64,000 nucleotides of DNA from JBOGOC01 sp050747525. Its GTDB lineage: Bacteria > Acidobacteriota > Polarisedimenticolia > JACPZX01 > DASXTC01. The notes beneath the pieces were generated by a model. That model did not search any database. It saw nothing but the letters and a program-made list of their open reading frames with translations, and had not been told where the DNA came from. Shown one piece after another: positions 57,937 to 64,000 of this stretch; the stretch's first letter is position 1; each line of letters begins with the position of its first letter. The position numbers and the translations under genes are program-made. The stretch spans positions 49,694-113,693 of the forward strand of contig JBOGOC010000063.1 of assembly GCA_050747525.1 (NCBI GenBank), given 5' to 3'.

Positions 57937-59594
57937 TTGCGTTCGTAGGCGACGCGCCCGCCTACGATCGTCATCTCCGCCACGATCGAGGGGATGGCGG
58001 CTGCGTCCACCGTCATCGGATCCTTGGACAGGACGGTGAGGTCCGCCAGCTTGCCGGCGGAGATCGTGCCGCGCGTGTCTTCCTCGAACGCGGCATAGGC
58101 GGCGTCCAGGGTGAAGCAGCGCAGCGCCTCCTCACGGCCGAGGCGCTGGGACGGCAGCCAGCCGCCCTGAGGCTGGCCCTCCAGGTCCTGTCGTGTCACA
58201 GCGGCATAGAGCCCGAGCATCGGGTTCTCGGACTCCACGGGGAAGTCGGAGCCGCAGGCCAGCCGGGCTCCCGCGTCGAGCAGGCTCCGCCAGGCGTAGG
58301 CGCCTTTCACCCTCTCCGGCCCGAGCCTGGCCTCCGCCCACGGCATGTCGGACGTGGCGTGAGTCGGCTGCATCGACGCGATCACGCCCAGCTTCGTGAA
58401 GCGCGGGATGTCATCCGGATGCAGCACCTGCGCGTGCTCCACGCGGAAGCGCTTTCCGCCTCCTCCGGCGGGGAGCGCCTCGGCGAAGGCGTCCAGCACC
58501 ATGCGGTTGCCGCGATCGCCGATGGCGTGCACGTTCACCTGAAGCCCCTTGCCCGCCGCCTCGGCCACGAGCGACCTCAGCTCCTGCTCCGAGCCCTGCG
58601 GCAGCCCCACGTTGCCGGAGTCGTCGGCGTAAGGGGCCAGGAGGGCCGCGCCTCTCGAGCCGAGCGCCCCGTCCGCGTACAGCTTGATGGCTCGCGCGGT
58701 GAGCCGGCCCCCCGGCGGCGCCACCACGGGCCCGGTGGCCTGCTGCGCCGCCTTGGGGTCGAGCATGGCGTACACGCGGAACGGAAAGTCTCCCTTCACC
58801 AGCAGCTCGTCGTACAGCTCCAGCACGTCGGGGGAGACTCCGGCGTCGTGCACCTCGGTCAGCCCGGCCGCCAGGCAGCGGCGCATGCCCAGCTCCAGCG
58901 CTTCGCGCGTCTCGGCGCGCGTGGCAGGGGGCTCCTTGGCGGTGACGAGGTTCTCGGCCGCGTCCACCAGAACACCCGTGGGCTCTCCCGCCGCGTCGCG
59001 CACGATCCTGCCGCCGGGAGGATCGGGCGTGTCCTTCGTCACCCCGGCCAGGCGCAGCGCGCGGCTGTTCACCCAGATGGCGTGCCCATCCACGCGATCG
59101 AGCACCACCGCGTGATCCGGCGCTGCCGCGTCCAGCAGGGCTCTGCCGGGAAATTCTTTCAGCGCCCAGTCGTTCTGATCCCACCCGCGCCCGCGGATCC
59201 AGCGGAACGGATCGGTCGTGGCGGCGCGCTGCTTCACCATGGCCGCGATGTCCTCGGCCGAGCGGGTCCCCTTGAGGTCCAGCCGCATCGCGGCCAGTCC
59301 CAGGCCCAGCACGTGGCCATGGGCATCGGTGAGCCCGGGCACCACGGTGCGTCCGGCCAGGTCGACCACGCGCGTGGAGGCCCCTCGATGAAGAAGCGCC
59401 TCGGCGTCGTTCCCCGCCAGCAGGATGCGCCCTTCGCGCACCGCCACCGCACTCGCGTGCGGGCGCGCCGGGTCCATGGTGTGCACGATGCCGTTGAGCA
59501 GGATGAGGTCGGCCATGTCGGGAGGGGCGGCCTGCGGTTCCGTGGCGGCAAGCCAGCCCGTCAGCGCCAGTGTCATGGACAGCGCGCGAATCAT
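57933..59594 (-). CDS. exported amidohydrolase family 3 protein (YtcJ-like)
   Basis: A 553-residue metal-dependent hydrolase with signal peptide (ALSMTLALTGWLAATEPQA). Metal site motifs: DAHGHVLGLG, IKLYADGALGSRGAAL (lysine), NVHAIGDRGN, RVEHAQVL and CGSDFPVES. Family 3 members remove amide or carbamate groups and often act on D-amino acids or heterocycles; no substrate can be set here. ATG 59594 starts the three-gene operon ending with DUF4926. Divergent from moaC. Confidence 0.88.
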   Translation of the reverse strand: MIRALSMTLALTGWLAATEPQAAPPDMADLILLNGIVHTMDPARPHASAVAVREGRILLAGNDAEALLHRGASTRVVDLAGRTVVPGLTDAHGHVLGLGLAAMRLDLKGTRSAEDIAAMVKQRAATTDPFRWIRGRGWDQNDWALKEFPGRALLDAAAPDHAVVLDRVDGHAIWVNSRALRLAGVTKDTPDPPGGRIVRDAAGEPTGVLVDAAENLVTAKEPPATRAETREALELGMRRCLAAGLTEVHDAGVSPDVLELYDELLVKGDFPFRVYAMLDPKAAQQATGPVVAPPGGRLTARAIKLYADGALGSRGAALLAPYADDSGNVGLPQGSEQELRSLVAEAAGKGLQVNVHAIGDRGNRMVLDAFAEALPAGGGGKRFRVEHAQVLHPDDIPRFTKLGVIASMQPTHATSDMPWAEARLGPERVKGAYAWRSLLDAGARLACGSDFPVESENPMLGLYAAVTRQDLEGQPQGGWLPSQRLGREEALRCFTLDAAYAAFEEDTRGTISAGKLADLTVLSKDPMTVDAAAIPSIVAEMTIVGGRVAYERK

Positions 59595-59605
59595 CGAGCC
59601 GTCAC

Positions 59606-59611
59606 TATACT
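59606..59611 (+). promoter_or_regulatory. -10 box of the moaC promoter
   Basis: TATACT at 59606-59611, 33 bases before the moaC ATG; no clear -35. A recurrent form in this window, also at 26934 and 29593. Confidence 0.4.
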
Positions 59612-59643
59612 ACGCCCTTCGGGATCGGCGAAAAGGAGGGACG

Positions 59644-60129
59644 ATGGCCAGGCTCTCGCACGTGGACAGGCGCGGGAAGGCGCGCATGGTGGACGTGGGG
59701 GGCAAGCGCCCCACGCGCCGCGAAGCGATCGCGCAGGGGAGCGTCACCATGAGCCGCGAGGCGTTCGACCTGGTGCGGGCCAACCGCGTGGCCAAGGGGG
59801 ACGTGCTCGCCGTGGCTCAGATGGCCGGCATCCAGGCGGCCAAGCGCACCTGGGAGCTGATCCCTCTGTGCCACCCGCTGCCGCTCGACTCGGTGGACGT
59901 GAGCCTGCGGCTGGACGCCCGCGCCAGGCGGGTGGTCATCGAGGCCCGGGCCCGGACGCGGGCTGCGACGGGGGTCGAGATGGAGGCTCTCACGGCCGTG
60001 GCCGTCGCGGGACTGGCGGTGTACGACATGGTGAAGGGGGTGGACCGGAGCGCCGAGGTCGGCGAAATCCGCCTCACCCGGAAGAGTGGCGGCAAAAGCG
60101 GGCTTTTCGAGCGCCCTTCCGGAAGGTGA
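59644..60129 (+). CDS. moaC: cyclic pyranopterin monophosphate synthase (MoaC)
   Basis: A 161-residue enzyme of molybdenum cofactor biosynthesis; with MoaA it turns GTP into cyclic pyranopterin monophosphate. Active segments are LCHPLPLDSVDV, GVEMEALTAVAVAGLAVYDM (with Asp/Lys at VKGVDR) and KSGGKSGLF. AAAAGGAGGG lies 5 bases before ATG. No other moa or moe genes are in the window. A terminator-like hairpin follows at 60135-60150. Confidence 0.95.
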   Translation: MARLSHVDRRGKARMVDVGGKRPTRREAIAQGSVTMSREAFDLVRANRVAKGDVLAVAQMAGIQAAKRTWELIPLCHPLPLDSVDVSLRLDARARRVVIEARARTRAATGVEMEALTAVAVAGLAVYDMVKGVDRSAEVGEIRLTRKSGGKSGLFERPSGR

Positions 60130-60134
60130 CTCTG

Positions 60135-60150
60135 GCCCCGTTTCCGGGGC
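60135..60150 (+). terminator. hairpin after moaC
   Basis: GCCCCG-TTTC-CGGGGC, a perfect 6-bp stem with a 4-base loop (60135-60150), followed by a T-rich stretch (GTGTCTTGATTGTTGTGTTT). A plausible intrinsic terminator. Confidence 0.6.
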
Positions 60151-60168
60151 GTGTCTTGATTGTTGTGT

Positions 60169-60197
60169 TTGACAGGTCCGGAGATGCCGCATAACAT
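60169..60197 (+). promoter_or_regulatory. promoter of the HEAT-repeat gene
   Basis: TTGACA (60169-60174) and TAACAT (60192-60197) at 17 bases spacing, immediately after the moaC terminator. Confidence 0.6.
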
Positions 60198-60245
60198 TTA
60201 CGCCCCGCCCTGCAAATCCTTACTGGTCCTACAGGAGACGGTCCC

Positions 60246-62576
60246 CTGGATTCACCAGCCGCCCCCATCCGGACGCTTGCCAACGATTGGCTCAGGGACT
60301 TCAGCCTCGCCCTGAAGAACGTGGCCCTGTACTCCGCCGATCATCCGCGCGGAAAGGAATACGCCGAGCGCGCCTACGACTCGCTCCGCCGCCTGCACGA
60401 GGTCCGGCATGACGTGACGCTGGTCCGATCCGGGAATCGCCTGTTCCTGGATCAGGTGCTGCTGGACCGCGACCGGGGCCTCGCCGAGCAGCTGGCGGTG
60501 GACCTCACCTCACGGCAGGTGGGGAGCCTCGTCCTGCTTCCGACGCTCACTCCCGAGGAGCATCTCGGGCTCATCCGCTCCCTGCTCTCCAAGCCGGATC
60601 GCGTGACGGAAAAGGGCGGCTTCGATCAGGTCCTGCTGGATGAAGGGGTCTCATCGGTGAAGTCCACTTCGTCAGGCAACGACCAGACCGATGGGCCCGC
60701 CGAGACGCGGCTGGCGGACCTGGTGGTGCAGCTCGGCCGCCAATCGCGCGCCCAGAACGAGCTGTCGGGGCGCGCCACCAGTGTGACCTCGTTCCTGGGG
60801 CAGGACCCCGCCGCGCTGGCCCAGGCCATCGGCGAGGCCGCGCGGGGCCGCGAGAGCGCCGCTCCGTCCTCGATCGAGGCGCTGGCGGACGCCGTGGCCG
60901 ACATGCTGGAGACGCTGGCCGAGCGGGCCATCGAAGAGCACCAGCGCGACCGGGAGGAGATCCTGCGGGACCTGGGCCGGGCCCTGGTGAAGGCCGATCC
61001 CGATCTTCACCTCACGCTGGTGATGGAAAAGGCCGGCCCCCGCTCGCACCGCAAGAACCTGGTGGCCGCGGTGGACATGCTGGCCAGCGAGATGGTGGGC
61101 GACCTGGTCGCGCTGCACTACCAGCGCTCCCGAGGAGACCATCGCCCCGTGCTCGAGATGCTGTCGCGCCTGCTGTCGCGGCGCAGCGACCGTCAGTCGG
61201 TGCTGGTGACGGTCGAGCAGCGTCTGCGGACCGATGGGATAGACGGACAGGATGCGCGCGACCTGGTGGATCAGGTGATCTGGTCCGACCTCACCATGCC
61301 GCGCCGGCTCCAGCTGCTGTCGCGCGGACAGTTCATCTGGCGCGCGGACTTCTCGCGGGTCAAGGACGTCCTCACGCGGCTCTACGCGGCCGATCAGCCG
61401 CGCGAGGCCAGCGCCATCATCCAGACTTACTTCGAAGGCCTGTCCTCTCCCGAGCTGGACATACGGCGGGCCGTGGCCGACAACACGCGACACATCCTCC
61501 AGATGCTCGAGAAGACCGGCCGCTCCGGAGCGCTGCTGGGACGCCTGGCCGACCAGTTCCTGGCCAGGCTTCAGGTGGAGTCCGACTCCGACGTCACCGG
61601 CCGCCTGGCGGGGGCCCTGGCCTTCCTGGTCGACCTGCGCCTGCGCAACGGCGAATTCCGGGCGTCGCTCGACCTGATGCGCAAGGCCGAGCAGCTCCAG
61701 GACAACCCGAACCCCGAGGTGAAGGAGCGGGGCGAGCGTCTGACGGAGGCGCTGTCGCGCGCCGGCAGCGACAAGGTCTTCCTCAAGCTGACCCAGATGC
61801 TGCTGGAAGGGACCGACCAGAGCAGCCTCGAGGCCGCCGAGATCCTCAAGCGGGGAGGGAGTCGCACGGCCACCTACCTGATCGAGCGTCTGGCCGAAGA
61901 GGAGAACCGCCAGTACCGCGCGCGCCTCGTGCTGCTCCTGAAGGAGATGGGCAAGGGCTCATCGAGCCACTTCGTGTCGCGGCTTCAGGATCCACGATGG
62001 TTCCTGGTGCGCAACGTGGTGGGGATACTGGGAGACATCGGCGACGTGGGGATCGTGGCCCATCTCAGGCAGGTGCTGTCGCACGGCGACCCACGCGTGC
62101 GCCGCGAGGCGGTGCGCACCTTGATGCGGCTGGGGACTCCGGAGTGCGAGGACCTCATCGTGAGCGCCCTGGTGGACGAGGACAAGGGAGTGCAGATCAC
62201 GGCGGTCAATTCCCTGGCCACACTCAAGGGGAAGCGGGCGGCCGGAGCGCTGCTGGACGTGGCCCGCAAGTCGGCGCCCTACGAGTCGATCGCCACCGAG
62301 GTGCGCCAGGAGTCGTTCCTGGGGCTGGCGAAGCTGGGGCACACACCGGCTGCCCCGCTGCTGATGGAGATCCTGACCCGCAAGGGCTTCCTGGGCAGGG
62401 GCGAGCCGATCGAGCTGCGGGTGGCCGCGGCGCGGGCCCTGGGGAGCTTCGGAAGCAAGGAGGTCGTGGCCCTGCTCAACGACGTGGCCGCCAACGACCC
62501 CAAGCCGGCCGTGCGTGAGGCGGCGCAGCAGGCCCTGGCCCAGAGGTCGCAGGCCGCCGCTCAGAAATCCCGCTAA
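60246..62576 (+). CDS. HEAT-repeat protein
   Basis: A ~776-residue cytoplasmic protein. The reading frame is open upstream of GTG 60321 and encodes ANDWLRDFSLALKNVALYSADHPRG, which looks intact, so CTG at 60246 (AGGAGA 7 bases upstream) is preferred; GTG 60321 is a fall-back that drops this conserved-looking start. The N-terminus resembles helical domains used with HD or PilZ signalling proteins; the C-terminal ~200 residues are HEAT-like repeats (FLVRNVVGILGDIGDVG, HGDPRVRREAVRTLMRLG, LRVAAARALGSFGSKEV). Protein-interaction scaffold. It has its own promoter at 60169-60197. No catalytic residues seen. Confidence 0.75.
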   Translation: MDSPAAPIRTLANDWLRDFSLALKNVALYSADHPRGKEYAERAYDSLRRLHEVRHDVTLVRSGNRLFLDQVLLDRDRGLAEQLAVDLTSRQVGSLVLLPTLTPEEHLGLIRSLLSKPDRVTEKGGFDQVLLDEGVSSVKSTSSGNDQTDGPAETRLADLVVQLGRQSRAQNELSGRATSVTSFLGQDPAALAQAIGEAARGRESAAPSSIEALADAVADMLETLAERAIEEHQRDREEILRDLGRALVKADPDLHLTLVMEKAGPRSHRKNLVAAVDMLASEMVGDLVALHYQRSRGDHRPVLEMLSRLLSRRSDRQSVLVTVEQRLRTDGIDGQDARDLVDQVIWSDLTMPRRLQLLSRGQFIWRADFSRVKDVLTRLYAADQPREASAIIQTYFEGLSSPELDIRRAVADNTRHILQMLEKTGRSGALLGRLADQFLARLQVESDSDVTGRLAGALAFLVDLRLRNGEFRASLDLMRKAEQLQDNPNPEVKERGERLTEALSRAGSDKVFLKLTQMLLEGTDQSSLEAAEILKRGGSRTATYLIERLAEEENRQYRARLVLLLKEMGKGSSSHFVSRLQDPRWFLVRNVVGILGDIGDVGIVAHLRQVLSHGDPRVRREAVRTLMRLGTPECEDLIVSALVDEDKGVQITAVNSLATLKGKRAAGALLDVARKSAPYESIATEVRQESFLGLAKLGHTPAAPLLMEILTRKGFLGRGEPIELRVAAARALGSFGSKEVVALLNDVAANDPKPAVREAAQQALAQRSQAAAQKSR

Positions 62577-62579
62577 CTA

Positions 62580-62903
62580 TTAGACGTTGAAGGACTTGCC
62601 GCAGCCGCAGGTCTTGCTGGCGTTGGGATTGGAGAACTTGAAGCCGGACCCCAGCAGCCCCTCGCCCCAGTCCAAACGGATCCCCGAAAGGTAGTCCACG
62701 GAGCCCGCGTCCACGACGACGCGAAGCCCGTCCACCATCTGGACGGTGTCGCCGGCCGAAGGGTCGGGGACGAAGTCCATCACGTATTCGAGACCCGAGC
62801 AGCCGGCCGGCTTGACGCCCACCCTCAGGGAGGCGCCCTCCCGCCCCTGCTGGGCCATCATCCTGCGGATCTGGCCGAGGGCACGTTCAGTGATTTCAAG
62901 CAT
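62580..62903 (-). CDS. A-type iron-sulfur carrier (IscA/ErpA/HesB)
   Basis: A 107-residue protein carrying the three cluster cysteines: Cys35 (PAGCSG) and Cys99/Cys101 (KTCGCGKSF). It accepts and hands on [2Fe-2S] or [4Fe-4S] clusters to apoproteins. ATG at 62903 is preferred: TATCAT lies 6 bases upstream (with TTGATC at -35), giving a leaderless mRNA, and no Shine-Dalgarno exists; GTG 62909 is an alternative. Functionally linked to the cysteine desulfurase at 778-1938, though unlinked in position. Confidence 0.92.
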   Translation of the reverse strand: MLEITERALGQIRRMMAQQGREGASLRVGVKPAGCSGLEYVMDFVPDPSAGDTVQMVDGLRVVVDAGSVDYLSGIRLDWGEGLLGSGFKFSNPNASKTCGCGKSFNV

Positions 62904-62909
62904 GCCCAC

Positions 62910-62938
62910 ATGATACGCCGGCCGGGCGGGACGATCAA
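62910..62938 (-). promoter_or_regulatory. promoter with start at the Fe-S carrier codon
   Basis: Minus strand TTGATC (-35, 62938-62933), 17-base spacer, TATCAT (-10, 62915-62910), then 6 bases to ATG 62903. The best-formed example of the leaderless pattern in this window. The -35 overlaps the end of the upstream TPR gene. Confidence 0.65.
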
Positions 62939-64000
62939 CGCGGTCCGGGGGCTCCCTTCCCGGCCAGGCGCCTGTAGGCCTCCTCCTCGGCGGAGGCTTC
63001 GGCGGTCCTGCCGAGCTGCCGGTAGGCGGCGGCCAGGAACAGGTGCGGCTCGGGCATCAGCGGGTCCACCTGCGCGGCCAGCCGCAGCAGCGGGATCGCT
63101 TCATCCACGCGACCGATCTTCCCCAGCAGGCGCCCCGCCTCCACCAGGATCATCGGGTCGGAGCTGTCCAGCTCGGCGGCCTTCTTGAAGGACGCGGCAG
63201 CCCCCCGATCGTCCCCCATGGCCTCCAGTATCTGGCCCTTCATGGCCCGCGCCCCCGCGCTGTCCGGGTCGAGCTTGATGGCCTCGTCCAGCGCGGCCAT
63301 GGCGCCGCGCGCGTCGCCGGCGGTCAGCTTGCGATCGGCTTCCTGAAGCAGGAACCAGCCGTTGCGCCGCCGCTCCGTCACGCGCGCCTCGGATTCGGAG
63401 GCCTCGCGGAAGGCGGCCAGGGTCTTCTCCGCCTCCTCGTGCCGGCCCACACGCTGCAGGCAGTTTCCCCGGTTCATCATGGTGGCCAGGTGGCCGGGCC
63501 TGGCCGCGAGCGCCGCATCGAACTCGGGGATCGCCGCTTTGCAGTCGCCCGCCTGCATCAGGGCCATCCCGAGCTGGTACCGGGTCTCGGCGTCCCCCGG
63601 CGAGGCGATGGCCAGCCGGCGCAGCGAAGCGATCGACTCGTCAAGGTGTCCCTGCTTGGCCAGCAGGGAGGCCAGCCCACGCTCGGCTCGCGGCTGGGGG
63701 CCGGCGGCCAGCGCCTGCCGGTAGTAGCCGGCCGCGCGGTCCAGACGCCCGGAGTTCTCCTCGATGGCGGCCAGGTCCACGAGCACCTCGGGGTTGCCCG
63801 GGGCCAGCCGCAGCGACTCGTTCAGCTCGCGCGCCGCGGGCTGGTACTTTTTCTCTCCCGCATAGGCGCGCCCCAGCAGGTGGCGGGCCACCGCGTCGCC
63901 AGGCGCCATCGCCACCGCCTTCTCGAGGGCCTCGCGTGCCGCGGCATGATCGCCGGCGGCGAGCGCCGAGCGCCCGCGCGCCATCAGCGCGGCCTGGCGC
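62935..64000 (-). CDS. TPR-repeat protein, C-terminal part (5' end beyond the window)
   Basis: The frame remains open to base 64000 (RQAAL precedes ATG 63984), so the true start lies outside. The 355 residues inside consist of ~9 tetratricopeptide repeats, e.g. AREALEKAVAMAPGDAVARHLLGRAYAG, AARELNESLRLAPGNPEVLVDLAAI and SLRRLAIASPGDAETRYQLGMALMQAG. Such scaffolds hold protein complexes; no enzyme domain is seen. The Fe-S carrier's promoter overlaps its 3' end, so the downstream gene is controlled separately. Confidence 0.8.
   Translation of the reverse strand, partial: RQAALMARGRSALAAGDHAAAREALEKAVAMAPGDAVARHLLGRAYAGEKKYQPAARELNESLRLAPGNPEVLVDLAAIEENSGRLDRAAGYYRQALAAGPQPRAERGLASLLAKQGHLDESIASLRRLAIASPGDAETRYQLGMALMQAGDCKAAIPEFDAALAARPGHLATMMNRGNCLQRVGRHEEAEKTLAAFREASESEARVTERRRNGWFLLQEADRKLTAGDARGAMAALDEAIKLDPDSAGARAMKGQILEAMGDDRGAAASFKKAAELDSSDPMILVEAGRLLGKIGRVDEAIPLLRLAAQVDPLMPEPHLFLAAAYRQLGRTAEASAEEEAYRRLAGKGAPGPR

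Overview
The window is about 64 kb of GC-rich DNA, densely packed and mostly without mobile elements. Gene content suggests a Gram-negative, respiring environmental bacterium: TonB-dependent receptor, beta-barrel protein, lipoproteins, heme A and Sco-type cytochrome oxidase maturation genes, LytTR signalling, BNR-repeat and S41/M16/M28-like secreted proteins, and a kelch remnant. The mix of large secreted BNR, DUF1570 and TPR proteins with HD-GYP signalling recalls Acidobacteriota (Thermoanaerobaculia or Polarisedimenticolia type), but that placement is inference and no rRNA is present to test it.

Layout. 1-4.4 kb: two HD-GYP c-di-GMP phosphodiesterase-type genes, a cysteine desulfurase, a HAD phosphatase and a small Cys-rich exported protein. 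4.4-12.9 kb: lexA, a btuF-like binding protein, a thiolase, a Tat-exported glycosylasparaginase-like enzyme, alkaline phosphatase, a broken kelch gene, an 80-bp imperfect palindrome and an exported alpha/beta hydrolase. 12.9-15.2 kb (minus): LytS-type kinase and LytTR regulator followed by a small exported peptide with a defensin-like (CS-alpha-beta) cysteine pattern. 15.3-21 kb: secreted and membrane proteins of unknown role, an S41-type protease, and an ATP-grasp/LLM flavin monooxygenase pair. 21.1-26.9 kb (minus): a four-gene unit joined by 4-bp overlaps (BNR-repeat protein, DUF1570 protein, DinB protein, Ntn-hydrolase with a frameshift). 26.9-38.5 kb: a small helical protein, a TPR protein, an RNase H-like nuclease, tRNA-Phe, recA, an MltD-like LysM transglycosylase, a degenerate M28-like protein and an M16 protease.

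38.6-43.9 kb: fabI, a cyclophilin, a striking structured RNA region with a near-perfect Shine-Dalgarno and a 15-codon ORF, an MBL-fold protein, and a GT39/GT2 pair probably working on lipid-linked sugars. 43.9-51.3 kb: B12-binding radical SAM protein, a double universal stress protein with a PCP_red tail, an ABC exporter pair, and the ctaA-ctaB-sco-DUF420 oxidase maturation operon. 51.4-64 kb: glyoxalase II-like enzyme, secreted proteins, a lower-GC TonB receptor/barrel module flanked by a partial direct repeat, an amidohydrolase operon, moaC, a HEAT-repeat protein, an A-type Fe-S carrier and a TPR protein cut by the window end.

Most promising leads: the RNA element at 40,048-40,293 and the defensin-like peptide beside the LytS/LytTR pair. 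Operons are compact, with ATGA, GTGA or TGATG junctions, and several genes have a -10 box exactly 6 nt before the start codon, suggesting leaderless mRNAs.
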